A DNA stretch of 64,000 nucleotides from Ahaetulla prasina (GCF_028640845.1 NC_080539.1:181673459-181737458), one strand, 5' to 3'; shown: positions 36,401-51,497, counted from the first letter of the stretch. The notes: generated from the sequence alone by a model not told the origin. Numbers and translations are program-made.

Positions 36401-39400
36401 ATTTCCCTCCACTGCATAATTTTGGTCATGTGTTGCAGCAACAACAATGAAGCAGATATCTGCACTCAAGAGAGAAACTGCAATGTTCAGAATGCAAACA
36501 TGGCGCATGTAGGCAATTCTTGTTTTGGTGACTGATTTCCACACAAGCAGCTCTATTCCAAGGCAAATAATCAGGCTCACTATAGAAAGGCTCAGGCCAA
36601 CGTAAGTGATATAAGTCAGTTCATCCAGTGAAATTTCCTGATCGGGAGACATGAGCATGGCAAAGGAAGTTGTGTGATTGCAAGAGCAAATGACACTGTC
36701 CCCATCATCCTTAGTTTCACAGCCTGTATTATCCCAGTCTCCTCCTTCTGCCAAACTGAAATTCCAAAAGACACATTGTGGATTGCTCAGGGCCTTTTCA
36801 CGCTTTGCAAAAGCCATTTTGATCTGGAAATCCTCATTTATTTGGGGATTTATTACCGTTGTCATTACCAAACTATTTACCATTTCCTTTCTATACTGTG
36901 GAATGATATGGTCAATTGTTGAATAAGCCACACTGACGATCGTGATCAATTTCTCAATATCAAAATTTGCATCCTCAATAAGCACACTTCCCCTGAGGCC
37001 TGCAGACTGGAGAAAAGCAAAGCTGCTGTTATAAATGGAGGTACTGTTTTTGCCAAGAACTGTTCCTTTGATTTGAAGACTGTCTTGTATGATTGAAGGA
37101 ACAGATTGATTAATTGGTTGGAGTGATCCTAAAAATTGTTCTACTGAACCAAGCAATTGAGAGCTCCCATTTTGTACGCGTTTCCAAGTTTCTGTTGGAC
37201 TGGTGATAATAGTTTCTATAGTAGACCCAAAGTTCTGCAAAAAAAAAAAAAAAAAAAAGGGGGGGGGTGTAATAATAAATTTTAATTACCAGGTTGAATT
37301 AGAAAATCCTCTTCCTGTCAGTGTATCTCAAACCACTTACCAACTTCCAACACAAAGATCCTAGTGTCTAAAGTCTAAAATTCTTCTCACACTTGAAATA
37401 TGTTATTAAGTTCAGATATGATAGTATATTATAACAGTAGGGAATTATACAAAGAATTAGTCATTAACCTCTATTAGCATCAGCTAGGGATCTATGAGTA
37501 AGGGTCTATATAGTGATATTTAATAATTTCTCCATCAAAATTGGAACTTTGCTCTGGTTTTCAGGTTATCACCAAACTTATCATGAATTTAACATGATCC
37601 TCCCCAAATTATCATCATGTCACAGCTATTGTAATTTCAAATGTCTTACAGTATTTCAAAAAAGAACATTAAATAGGAAGAATTATAAGCACAAAAATCT
37701 ATACAGTGCTCTCACTTTGTCATCAGTCAGTCCCAGTCAGGGAACTTTGACCCACCCAAGAAAATGTGTTTGTGCAAGGCCCATTTGTGTATCTCTATGC
37801 ACGTATATGCATCCATACGTAACCACCAGAAATAGGACTCCAAAATAGGGCATGGCCAGAAAAGAAAAGAAAAAAGAAATTATGTTAAATCAGTTTGGAT
37901 TTCAGTAGTGTTGGCAGAGACCAACTGAGCAGTTAGGAAATTTTGGAGAAAATACTGAAAAGAAGTTCAGGAATCCTGGGTGGAAAAAGTTGGTTTAAAA
38001 GGTCATGAGGATTGACTCCTGTAGACAGCTTAAGACTTTTCAAGTTAAAAAAAAAAGTGCTATTGTGTTTCTTATTCTGCTTTTGATACTGATACTAACT
38101 CCCTTCAAGTATACAGCAAGTAAAGTACCCCCAAGCTCTTTGCCACTTACTGCCATATTCTCTTCATTCGCCTCTACTGGTATGGCTGATACCAAAGTCA
38201 GGGTTTCAAGAACAGCCTTTAGGTTTGCAGCAGACTTGTTTATTTCCTCTTGTGTCTTCTTGGTGGTTTCTTTCAGTTTTTTAAGGAATGTGGGCAACTT
38301 CTTCTGGGAGTCTGGACTGGAGGCCAAAGACTAGAATTAGAATGAAACATGTTAAAGACCAATTAGATGGCACGGCTGGATCATCAGCTAAACTGAACAG
38401 CTTTGGCTGCTTGAAAAAAAAGTACTGAATGTTGGGAACTCTGCTTGTGACATGGCAATGAAGGCACATCAGTTAAGTTTCTTCACAAGTTAATAATGCC
38501 CAATTGCCACTAAATGGAACAAAGAGACATTCCACTTTGAAGAAGACACCATAGTAATTTACTGTTTTTCCTTTTTGGGCTGAAGAAAAGATAGAATATT
38601 TAGCCTTGAATACTTGTAAGAAAACTAAACCTGAATATTAACCTGCATACTTAGAAATATGTCTTAATATGTGATTTCCTTTGTCTCTTAGCTGGAAAGT
38701 ATGTCTTAAAGCATTGTTCCTGTTTACCTGCACCTTCTGTTCCTTGTTCTACTGAATAGGAGGAACTGAGGTTATGGGGAATAGGGAACTAGGCATTAAC
38801 AGTACATAGGAAAGGGACACCATTGTAAGGCTGTGGTTGGCAAAAGAGCAATGGTGTAAGATTGAGGTTGGCAAGAAAACAATGTTGCATAATTATGATC
38901 GGAAAAAGGGGCAACTGATTCAGTTGCTATGACATTAGGGACAGATCCCGAAAGTCACATGATTTGTGGTTTTAAGGTATAAAAGACAAAAGCAAATAAT
39001 AGGAAGTTGCCAATCGGCCTCAAGCTGACCCATTTGACTGCTTGTCTGATTGATCCTCATTGCAATGTGATTAATGTAAGTGTTTGGTGTTTGCTATGCT
39101 TTAAATTCTAATAAACCTCTGAATCCTAAAGTAAGACTTTTTGTGGTGTACTGTCTGTTCAATTGTTATTACCGGTAAGTGCAGCTATGCTCAATAATTA
39201 GATTTTTTCCTCCTGACAATACTGTTCAGATGCTGGCTCAGTGCCTGTATAAAAGCCTGAGAGGGGAGGGAGAAACTGGCTGCAACTCAATCCCAGAAAG
39301 ATGACGTCGTTACGTAGTTTTGGCCCCTTAGAGTCAGGAAAATTGGTATCGCTGATTCTAGATGGAGGTAGGTTAGGAGATGGATACTAGGTTAGGTAGG

Positions 39401-42400
39401 AAGGGCATGCTTCAGGGCCTTAAATGTTGTCATCTGATACGGTATGCCTTCTCAGTGGTCACCCCAGTCCTAAAAGGTTAGTGGCAACATCTGAGGGATC
39501 CCTTCCTCCAACATTGAGTTAGGATGATGATTAACCTGGAAGGTTGTTTGGTCTGTCATCTGCAGAGATGGGTGTTTTTGTTTTTAATATATGTTTTCTT
39601 GTTTTGAAACATCTAGAATCATTTAATGAGATAGGCAGTTACAGTATATAAGCTATGTAAATAAATAAAAATGACATGTTAATTAACCCTTAGAGAGAGT
39701 GTGATAATGGAAATCTGCTTTTTAACTTTAATGATTCCACAGAGAATCAGAAGGAAAAAGCTGAGCTCACCTGATGAACCAGACTGTCAACCTGACACAA
39801 ACAATAGTCTAATCTAGGACAGAATTCCCGCATATTCTTCAAGAGAGTGGTGATATTTCTTTTTTTTTTTTATTCAAAACGTTTTACAAAAAAAAAAATT
39901 TCCCCCCCTTTCCCCCAAACCCCCCTCCTTCACTAATCCCTCCCCCCTCCCCCCTGACTTCCTGGATGAAGCACAAGGTATAGTTAAAAATAAAACAAAC
40001 ATATGCTAAGAAGATTTTCCCCCAAAACTATTATACCAATTTCCCCTCTCTAGCTCTGACTTCCTCCTAACATAACCAAAATCCTTCAAGAAAAAAAATA
40101 AATAAAAAAATTAACAATTAAGAGTAAGTGGTGATATTTCTTGACATATGCAAATATATGTAAATTTATTACTGATATATATGTATGTATTTGTGTGTGT
40201 GTGTCTGTGTTTGTGTCTGTGTGTGTCTGTGTGTAAAGCCAAATTAATGAAATATGTATCTACATCTAATCTTTATTTATAGCTATAGCTACACACACAG
40301 GTAGTTTGTGTGTAGTTTGCTGAAGTATAGGTAGTCCTTGAATTACGACCATTCATTTAATGACCATTCAAAGTTACAACATTGTTGAACAAAGGAACCT
40401 TCAAATGTTGCAGCATATGCAATGTGACACTACGGCCATGTTGTTAGCGATGGCAATTTCAGTCCTATTCAGAAACCAAGGACCACCTATGCTGTCCAGC
40501 TGTTCAAAGACTGTGGAATGAGATTGAAAATGAATCTATGTTCTTGACCATTAATCAAAGCTACTGGGACCTCGTTCTTCCTAGGCAACACCAGTAAAAA
40601 AGAGAATCAGTCCTCCCTATGAGGCAGAAAACACTTGTTTGTTAGAACCAGGTTGAAGAACTAAAGGGAAGCTCACTCAGGCCTCATCCATTGACCTCAA
40701 TTCTTTGTTTCAACAGACCTCAAATCCCCTGACTTGGCCTCGGTTCACTGTGGAGACTAGAGCATGATTACCTCAGCAGAATTCAAAAGCTCATTGATGG
40801 GACCAGCCAGGCAGTTGTTTCTATAAACAGTCCATTTTGTATGATCACATCTATAAGTGATGTTTCCTCTCACAGAGTTACTTGTCCCATGGAAATTTAA
40901 GCAAGGCTTTATGATCTGTGCTTCATTTGCTCCCACACCAATGTCTGAGGAATTACACACCACATTCTTTGCTGTGGGGAAAAAAAGGTTTTTAAAAATT
41001 ACATCTTGCTTACTGAGTCAGATATCTACTTACATAACAACAACAACAACAATGCATTGGAAGATACCTTGGAGGTCTTCTAGTCCAACCCCCTGCCCAG
41101 GCAGGAAACCTTACACCATTTCAGACAAATGGTTATCCAACATTTTCTTAAAAAATTGCAGTGTTGGAGCATTCAACAACTTCTGCAGGCAAGTTGTTCC
41201 ACTGATTAATTGTTCTAACTGTCAGGAAATTTCTCCTTAGTTCTAAGTTGCTTCGCTGCTTGATTAGTTTCCACCCATTGTTTCTTGTTTTACCCTCAGG
41301 TGCTTTGGAGAATAGTTTGACTCCCTCTTCTTTGTGGCAACCCCTGAGATATTGGAACACTGCTATCATGTCTCCCCTAGTCCTTCTTTTCATTAAACTA
41401 GACATACCCAGTTCCTGCAACCGTTCTTCATATGTTTTAGCCTGTAGTCCCCTAATCATCTTTGTTGCTCTTCTCTGCATTCTTTCTAGAGTCTCAGCAT
41501 CTTTTTTACATCGTGGCGATCAAAATTGAATGCAATATTCCAAGTGTGGCCTTACAAAGGCATTATAAAGTGGTATTAACATTTCACGTGTTCTTGATTC
41601 TATCCCTCTGTTTATGCAGCCCAGAACTGTGTTGGAGAACTATATTTAAGAAGCTAGCTAGGAATAAGAAATCTTCCGTTGCACATATGAACATCTGCTT
41701 CTTACTACATTGCAAGGAAACTCTTTTTAACTGAAAAACCCTGGAGTTTATTCCAATGAAAGTGTGTGAGAGTTGATCATGGATAATTCCCCCTCCCCCA
41801 ATAAGCCTACCTTTTAGATGTTAAAGGAGGATGGCTTTTTTAAGGGGACAATTATGTAGGACTTCAAATTTGGAAGGAAAAGGAAAGTATGACTTCATAT
41901 TAAAATTGCTGATTTCCATTGAGGAAGTACAGAATAAGATATTTTTGGAACAGAAAAATATCTCCCCCATTTTTCTACAATGTAAAAGACAGAGTCTTCA
42001 GAGAAAAATGCAAAATGTAAAAGACCCAGCATGAAATAATTATCTGTTATCGTTCTCCAGTTATTTTTCAAGCAAACTTGTTAACACTAGAGACAAAGCA
42101 GATAATCCTATATTATAATAAGATTGACTTGCAGGCATTAGTGACTGTTTTATGCAATGACATTCTCTCTTACCTGGTACAAAATGTAGGACCATAGCTG
42201 GACTTGTCACATTTTGATTGATTTGATTCATAAACATACAATGCACCTGGAGAACATATCCTTTGGAATTGCAATATATGCCTGTGAAACTTTGTATGGA
42301 ATAGTAGCAACTGAGATTATTTCTTCTTCTTCTTTCTGTAAAGGAACAAATTATTTAATGTGGGGTTAAGGTTTCAACATCTAGAGTAAGAAGCTAGTCT

Positions 42401-45400
42401 CCCACTCTTAACCTAGATATTAGTCAGGTTTATTAAAATAGGTGTATTCATATCTAGCTAGGTGAAGACATTTTGTGTTAAATCTCTGAGAAAACAACTT
42501 TTTAACTGTTTATAAAAGGCTTGACAGCTTAAGTTGAGACTCGGAGAGCTTAGGCCATTTTCATCCAGTCGCCTTCTATAACTTAGACTCCTGATAATGG
42601 AGAATATTTGTAGCTTAGGGATGAAATGAGGGGTCCTTGGTGCTCTCTGAGCTTGGTTGTTTTCTTGCAGACATTTCATTACCCAAAGTAGGTAACATTA
42701 TCAGTGCGAGTAAAGAATGGGAATGCTTACTAGCACGGATGAAGTTACTTAGTTTGGATATGAAACATCTGCAAGAAACAACCAAGCTCAGAGACCACCA
42801 AGGAGCCCTTCACATAGACACCTGATACAGGTTTTTCCTTCAATACTAATCAACATTAGGGAATTAAGAATATGGGGATCACTAAGGGAACTGGTGCTGA
42901 ATCTCAGATTATTCAAACCCTGCTACAAAGCTCTGGGACAGAATTTCTCACCCTTGCTAACTTTTAAGATGTGTGGGCATCAAACTCCCGGAATTTCTTG
43001 GCCAGCATGAATTGAGGTTCACACATCTGAAAGCTGCAAAGGTTGAGAAGCACTGATGTAGAAGCAAACTATGATTTTCATGGTTGCATTTGACCTTGCC
43101 AAATCCTCATTAAGTTTTCAAGAGAAATGGATATCTAGCTATTCATCAGCAGCTCTTCCTCTACCCAGCCTATGATTACTTACCTGCCCTAATGGGTAAA
43201 GGCATATTGTGATCATGAGAAAAAAAATAAACAGTGTAATTTTCCATCCGGCGTGTACAGCATTCCAGACTTCTTGTTGCTGGACAAGAAATGACAGTCT
43301 CTATGGGATCTCTTATGATCTCTCGAGGCCGGAGCAAAGGAATAACTTTAACTGTTAATTTTCCAAAGCTGCTCAAAAAACTTTGGGAAAAGTTGCACGT
43401 ATAGATACCTAGAAAAATAAAACCAGCAGGTTTAACAAATGCAATTCTAAAGAAATTAACAACAGAAGGTTTAAAGCAGCAGCAACTACCATTCAAGTCC
43501 TCTAAAACAGGAGTCTCCAACCTCATCAACTTTAAGCCTGGCGGACTTCAACTCCCAGAATTCCCCAGCCAGCAAAGCTGGCTGGGGGATTCTGGGAGTT
43601 GAAATCCGCCAGGCTTAAAGTTGACGAGGTTGGAGAGCCCTGCTCTAAAATCAAAGAATAGAAATGATTGAAAAGACACTTTAGTTAACAAGTTATTTCA
43701 TTGATAAAATTATTCTTCTCATGAATGGGATGTCTGAGTGAAATGATTCATGTTTTGACTCACCAGTCCAGTCCTGGTTTGCCCTAGGTACAGTCAGTAC
43801 AGACGTGGCACCTGTGAGGCTCTTCGTGGTGGTGTACCATATACTATCTATTTCCTTCATAGTCCTGCCATTCTGAATTTTCCAAATGACTGTGTCATAA
43901 TTTCTCACATCACTCTGACATTTTAAAAAGAAAGCATCTCCCTCAGAAACAATGTCCTTTGAACTAGACAGGGTTATTTTTGCTGGTGAAACACAAAATA
44001 AAGAGACATTATTTAGTATTTCATTATGAGACCAGCATTACAAAAAAGACTTATTGGAAAATTGTGTGACTTGCCTTCCTAATACGAAGATTAGTTCTCA
44101 TATATTAAGACATTAGTTCTACCATACAATACATGTTCTAATTTTTTATTGACTATTCTAGATCTCAGTCTTAAAATGTTTTGCTGCCATCATTATGGTT
44201 TAATAAAGTATTTCTCCTTGTATTTTTAAAACAGATGGCACAAAAATATTTATTTACATCATCCCGTTAATGGCTGTGGGTGGTTTTTGATTAAAGTGAC
44301 CAGATTTCAGCGATGGCAAAGCGGGACACCATTGATGGGGGGGAGGGGGGCTGCGCATGCGCGCTGAGTCTTGCCACCTGCCTGAAGGAGGAGGAGCGGC
44401 TGCTGCTTTTCCACTCTTCCAGGCAGGCTCGGCTCTCCTCTCAGCTCTTCCAGGCAGGCTTGGCTCTCCTCGGCTCTCCTCTCGGCTCTTTTCTTCCTCT
44501 CGGATGAAGTCAAGCGGCGTCTCTCCTCCCTCTCGCGCCCCCTTCTCTGCCACTCCCCCTTCTCCGCCTCCTCCTCTTGCGTTGCCGCCTCCCATTTTCA
44601 GAATGGGAGTGAAACAAAGAAAAAATTGGGACTTTTTGGAATTGCCGCGGGACGTGGGACAAATTATTCAAAAGCGGGACTGTCCCGCCAAAAGCGGGAC
44701 GTCTGGTCACTATATTTTTTATGTCTGCGGTCCAGAATGTTTCACCATACCCTATGAAGATTGCCTATTAGTTGGCAGGCATGCTCTAACAAAGATTCAA
44801 TAGCAGAAAAATTTGGAAATCATCCCACCCTTCATCTCTCTCTCAGTCTCTTAAAAAAAAAGCAGAAAAAAAACCTTCCACTCTATAATGTCAGAAGGAC
44901 AAAAAGGATACAACCAGTGGTGGGATTCAAATAATTTAACAACTGATACTCTGCCCTAGTGACTGGCTGGGTGGACGCGGCCATGGTGGGCATGGCCAAG
45001 GGTTGTGACAGGCAGCACTCAGCCTCTTGCACCCCTCTGGAAGCAAAAATAGGCTGCGGAGGGGGGGAGGGGCATACTGCACCTCCATCCCCCATTTTGG
45101 GTCTAGTACAGGGGTCTCCAACTTTGGCCCCTTTAAGACTTCTGGACTTCAACTCCCAGAGTCCTGGGAGTTGAAGTCCACAAGTCTTAAAGGGACCAAG
45201 GTTGGAGACCCCTGGTCTAGTAGGCCTCCCTGCAGCCTTCTGGGAGCAAAAATGGGCCACGGGGGTGGGGGTGGGCATGCCACACACCCAACACCCCGTT
45301 TTGGGCCTAGTAGGCCTCCCTGCAATTATCTGGGAGCCAAAACGGGGCGCTTGGGGACTTCTAGAAGGGTCGGGACAGGAGGGGAGGGGCCAGCCAGTAA

Positions 45401-48400
45401 CTTAACAACCGGTTCAGCCGAAGTGGTAGGAACTGGTTGAATCCCACCACTGGATACAACACATATTTACAAACAATATGTGGCCAGAAAAGCAATGTGA
45501 AATGAGATGAAAGGCTATATGGAAAAAGCCTATATAAAAAATTTAAGAGCAACGTCTAAAATGAGCAGTTAAAGTTTGAAGAACTTTTAGAATCCAGTGG
45601 AGGAACTGAACAAGCTTTCCATGGGTCAAAGTCTGGCACTACTGTGTCACAAAAGATCCCCTTCTTGCTTTCTCAGGATCTTGGTTTCTGGCCACAAACT
45701 TTGTGCAGTTTAATTTTGTCCACATTCATTGATAGTCCATCTCTTAAACTGCAGCCTAGCTAGAATTATTTATGCAAAAGTGCTAACTTCAATACTGTAT
45801 TCTAAATCTAGTACTACAGATTTTCTCAGACGATTAATGAATCCATCCACAACAGTTAGAAAACAGATGCTGTATCCAAAATGATACTTACCCACACGAA
45901 AATATGTCACTTTGACTATTTTATTGGCACGAGCACCGTAAGTGGTATTTAGCTCACATGTGTAATCAGTGCTGGTCCCAGACTTGTCTACTGGACACTG
46001 AGATTCACTAGCCTGTAGCAAGTAGATGGTACAGTTGTTCACTGAAGTAGTGCTTCCTGCAAAGAAAAGCAATCAATCTGAAAAAGATTGAAGAAAGGCT
46101 GATGCCTGAAATAAAGCTATGTAGTATCTGAGTTTCTGCCTCCTATAGCACTTATACATTGCATGCATTGCAATTATGAAAAATGGAAGAGGAATTTGTA
46201 TGTTGTTGTGATGGTTAAATTTATATCCCTCCTTTCTTATAGAAGCTCAAGGCAGTATACAAAGTGCTCACTCCTCCATTTTCCCCCTAACAAAAACCTG
46301 TGAGATGGGTTTGGGCTGAGAATTATGTTCCCTTTACTGAACATGCACACACAGGAAAAGGTTGAGTGCATGCAAAATAATAGTAACCCAACCTAAGTTA
46401 CCCAAAATAATAGTAACAAATTTAGACATCCGATAACATTGTTGCTTTAGATAGTGGGATGAGCAGTTTATAAATATAATAATTAAATAAATAAGCTGTG
46501 GGCTCATGACTGCAGCAGCAAAGGCTGCTTGGTGTTGCCAAGCTGTAGGACAGTAGGCATATTGTATATACATGAGGAGCCTCCTTCCTCCAAAACAAAG
46601 TTAGTATGTGTGGCATTCTGAGCAGATAAAGTCCATGATCATTGTTAACTTTATAAGCATTTCAAATTTTAAATTAATAATAACTTTGTTTTTGCTATCA
46701 GAGGCACCATGGGTAGGTCTTTTGCTATTTCCAGGGTGGCCCTTTGGGCCAGATCTAAGCACCCTGCAGGTCGGATCTGGCCCCCAGGCCTTGAGTTTGA
46801 CGCCCCTATCCTATACCATTTCAGACAAGTGACTAGCTTTCTGCCGCACATTTCCAACTGAGATCAAGAGATTGGAGCTCTCCGTGACCAAAGATTATTA
46901 TCTTTTTGGTCTAAAAAGGGAGCAAACAGGGAGTTTGCTTAACACATAGGCTGGTGCAAGTTAGGCTATGGTGGTGCAAGGGAATGTATGAAAGTCAGAT
47001 TCTGGGCCCATGTTTGTGTCCCGCTACTGTGACCCACAAAACAACCCAAATATTGAGAGACAGCTACACTTTCTATATAAAGAGCACAGAAAAGAGAAAA
47101 ATGATCAGCTATAATCAGCATTTTGTATAGATGATATTGCTACATACCTGAAATATTTATTGCTCCATTGGGTCTCCAATAAGGAGAGAAAAGTTGTATG
47201 TCTCTATCTGTGCAACAGCTTAGTTCTCTTCTGTCTGTACCATCACAGACAATAGAAACATTTTCTGATGACACAAGTTTAATCTGAGAAACCACTACAT
47301 TAACTTCAGCTCTGTATATTGAGGACAATTTTGTTGAGTCTTCTCTAAAATTGCAACTGAAATTATCTTCAAAAAAGACAAATACGTTATGGGTGAACAT
47401 AGTTTCCTAAAATAACACACTTGTTAGGCACAAAAGTCACTTTTGAAATATAACAAGCTTGTCACAGTTCTCTAATAAAATAAATGTATGCTGCAATTCT
47501 AATACATGAAGATATATTAGAGAAATACAGAGAAATAATTGGTCCCAGACTGAGCATGAGCCAGAAGGGTGAGTTAAAAAAGTATACAACATAAAAAAAG
47601 TTTTACGTTGCTTTCATAGAATAATAACCAGTTCAGCTAACATCATACCAGCCAGCAGCCTTTAGTCATGCAACAGGAATTTGTTTTCCATCCTAAATCT
47701 GCTGTTGAGAGTTTCCCAACCATCTTTTTCAAATTTGAGAGTGCCGCAATAATATAGGCTGGCAGGATAATTTTTGGTAATTTTGGTAAAAAGTTATTCA
47801 ATATGTAACAGTGAAAAAACATAGTTTGCCTTCATCATTTCAGGCACCACACCTTAAGAATGAGAAATGAAAATTAGCATTGGTTCACAGAAAGCCAACA
47901 AATGATCAATCAAATAAGTGCTGTGAGGAAAGCTGGTCAGAAACAGGATCCATAGGCAACTGCAGAGGGCAGACAAGTGTCAGAGCACACAAAGCCTCAC
48001 TCCTGAGAAACAAATATGTAAGGGCAAATTTCACAGGTCTTCATCATGTGCCTGCTGTCATTATGTACACCGCTGTGGTGCTTATGACTGAGTCTATTGA
48101 CACTGGACAAGGGAAAGTTGAGAGAGAATGTGTCAGCCATTTACAGGTCATCTGAAGAACTGCTCCATAAATCGAACCAATAATTCCGAAGAGCAGGGCT
48201 AGATCTAAATTAGGAAGCACCTTTTAATAATAAGTGTAGGTGGAGCCAATTAGCCAGAGGGGTGGTAGGCTTTCTCTCACTGGAAACCCAAGTAGTGATT
48301 CCCCAGCTATTTTTTGGGAATAGTCTAAATTCTAAATCTCCTGCCCCTGAGAAGGGAGTTATCCATGATGACCTGTAATACCTTTCTTTCTGGTTTTTGC

Positions 48401-50162
48401 TGGTTCCATAAACAAAAGGACTCATGTTAAAGTTAACTCTGTCTCCCAGCAAAACCTCCACAGTCTCCCACCACAACTTGGAGACATTTGCTGGAATGAC
48501 TGACCAAGACCTTTGATATCTTGGAAAGGACATGCTGATACTATTGGGTAGCTGTCAGCTCATCCATACATGTTGCTTGCCCTGGCACAAGCATGGCCCA
48601 TTCACTGTTTTTTTGAGGACAGAAACTCATAAAATAATCTTCAGTCACAACCCAAATCATTACCAAGGCCATCTCCACCCATCTTTCCTTTCTTTGGCTC
48701 CAGACTGCTGTTTTCTGACTTTTGCCAGCACAACAGAATCAATGCCGTGTGTCTGTCATACAATCAACATCTCAGTAGCCTTGAAAGTTTGCAGAAGAGC
48801 AAAATATATTTGGGAAGGGAAAAGGGGGATTCAAGGAGGAGTTGTTGAAGGCATGGAATCTGACTAATGATTGGTAGGAAAAATGGAGATCCTGATGAAA
48901 TTTGAAATGACTAGAGGAGGATAGAAATGCCTAGAACAGTGACCAGAACACACTGCACTGAATTCCTGCTTGTTGATTTCAATTCAGCACACAGCTTGGG
49001 CTGATATTCTGACTCGAGACGAGCTGAAGCTCTGAGCACAAAAGACCTGCTGCTCATCTCATCACTGATGGAGGGAAATTTGCTGAAGCAGGAAGAAAGG
49101 TTATTATTGGGAACACATCAGAGCAGGTTCCATGGTGTTGCCAGCATTGAGCCAATCTTTTAGTATCGTCTGGCTGCAGTTGGGAGACCAGCAGTGTTCA
49201 AGTCACAGTAACATTTTATGCCATACTTCAGTAACTTTGCCTAGAGACAGTGATAGCATGTTGTTTCCCCAGTATAATAGAATGAGTGTAGTTGGTTATA
49301 CTTGCCCAAATTTTAGATCTATGTGGAATATTATTTTCAAACAATCCCAGTTTAAAAAGGAACGCTGTTGGCTCCAACAATGGACTGCAAGAACCACAAA
49401 TTTTTGGACCTATTTGTATCTTCTGTCTGATGCTGCTTTTGTACTGCACTGTTTATAAGAAGAGAATATCTTTAGCTTGGAGTGAACCGTGGAGTTCTTG
49501 GTGCTTTCTGAACTTGATTGCTTGCTTGCAGACATTTTGTTCCCTAATTAGGAAATATCACCAGTGCTAGGAAGTGTGGGGCTTGTTCCCTGTTTATATA
49601 CAATGGCTTACCCTGCTAATGTTGGCAGGAGTGTTTATAAGAAATGTTTCAGATCCTTTGACTGCAACACAAACAGCAGCTCCAGCACTCTTCTATTCAG
49701 AATTCAGAATTACCTGCTTCATTCAGCTTGATGTCTGTTATTGTCAGGGTTGCTATCTTGCTGCCGTCTTTAACCTCTTCTGTCAAGGTAAGCCTGTCAG
49801 GCATGATGACATTATAACTCCAGGACACCCTTCTTGTATTGTATTCTGTCATGCAGGTTATTTTTACTGTATCTCCCTCGAAAACGTGTTCAGGAGAAAC
49901 AGAGACGTTTACATTACCTAGCGTGGCATAAAGAGAAATCTTCAAAACTAGTGGAAAGTGAAATGTTTATTATCACCATATATAATTTAGTGAAATGTAC
50001 AGTTTAATAATTGCTGTTCAATCTAAGGAAAGTTGCAGCTATTTTGAGGTATAACACACAGATTATACCACACAGATTATATATATAATCTGTGTGGTAT
50101 AAAAAAACCCGAACAACCAAAGACCTACATACAAACACCCATGAAAACCTCAGAAAACATAA

Positions 50163-50252
<90 letters not shown>

Positions 50253-51409
50253 CTGGACTCCGAAGTATCTTTTGGGGAGTGAAAATGAAACTCCATATGG
50301 TCCTATAATTCAATATATAGTTAATCTTTCATTCTAAATATCCAGCTAACCACATATATATATACATATATATATATTTGTTTTCTGAGGTTTTCACGGG
50401 TGTTTGTATGTAGGTCTTTGGTTATTCGGGTTTTCTCCCGCGTAAAATTGGAAGTGTCTTGGCGACGTTTCGACGAAATCCCATGCACCGCCTGCCCCAC
50501 AACATACATCGGACAAACCAACAGAAGAATAAGTGCACGCATTGAAGAACACAAGAACTCAGTCAAAAAAGAGGAACCAACTTCTTCCCTGGTCCAACAC
50601 TTTAAAGCCACAGGACACGATATTGACTTTAAAAAGACCAGAACTATCGCCAAAACTGAACACTTTAACAACAGAATAATCAGAGAAGCCATCGAGATAG
50701 AAAAAACGCCCACACAGCATGAACAAACGAGATGATACCTCCCGCCTACCAGCCATTTGGAAACCCGCCCTTATTGACAAACGAGTCCCTAACATGAGGA
50801 ATGACACCAGACCCACACTCACGAGGTCCACACAGGATGTCACCACCACACATCCACCCAGAAAGCAGACCCAAACCCACACTGATCAGGAAGCACGACC
50901 AAGGACCAGAAGCCAGACCGCAGCTGCAACATTAGCCATTTCAAACCCCTCCAATCCATACATGCAGCAGACTGACACCCACTACGAAGATGTAGCACGA
51001 CCACGAACACGAAGCCAAACAGCAGCAGTGCAGCTCACCAGCTCAAATCCCCCTGCAACTCGGACTAATCTGAGCACAACCAAGCCCCCACCCAAATTGC
51101 TTGACATAGTGTAAGCCGCCCTGAGTCTTCGGAGAAGGGCGGGATATAAATGCAAAAAAACCCAAAAAAAAACAGGACACACCCCCAGCCAATCAGAGCA
51201 CAAAAAATAACCCCATCCAATCAGAGCACAGCCAAGCTCCCACCCAATCAGTTCAAACCCCCACTAGCAGTTAAAAAGGAAGAAACAGCTGCAATCACAC
51301 ATTGCTCCCAGAAGCACGAAGCTGAAGCCTGACGATGACGAATGAGACTTTGTCGAAACGTCGCCAAGACACTTCCAATTTTACGTGGGAGAAAACCCGA
51401 ATAACCAAA

Positions 51410-51497
<88 letters not shown>

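Noticed and set aside
44307..44803. Proline/serine-rich frames and a CpG-rich block that could look like a promoter island
   Set aside because: The block lies wholly inside an element with inverted agtgaccaga ends, in the middle of a gene, so it is best read as transposon sequence.
50004..50313. Frames rich in Cys-Val or Tyr-Ile near 50.0-50.3 kb and 51.2-51.6 kb
   Set aside because: They are translations of CA, GATA and AT microsatellites.
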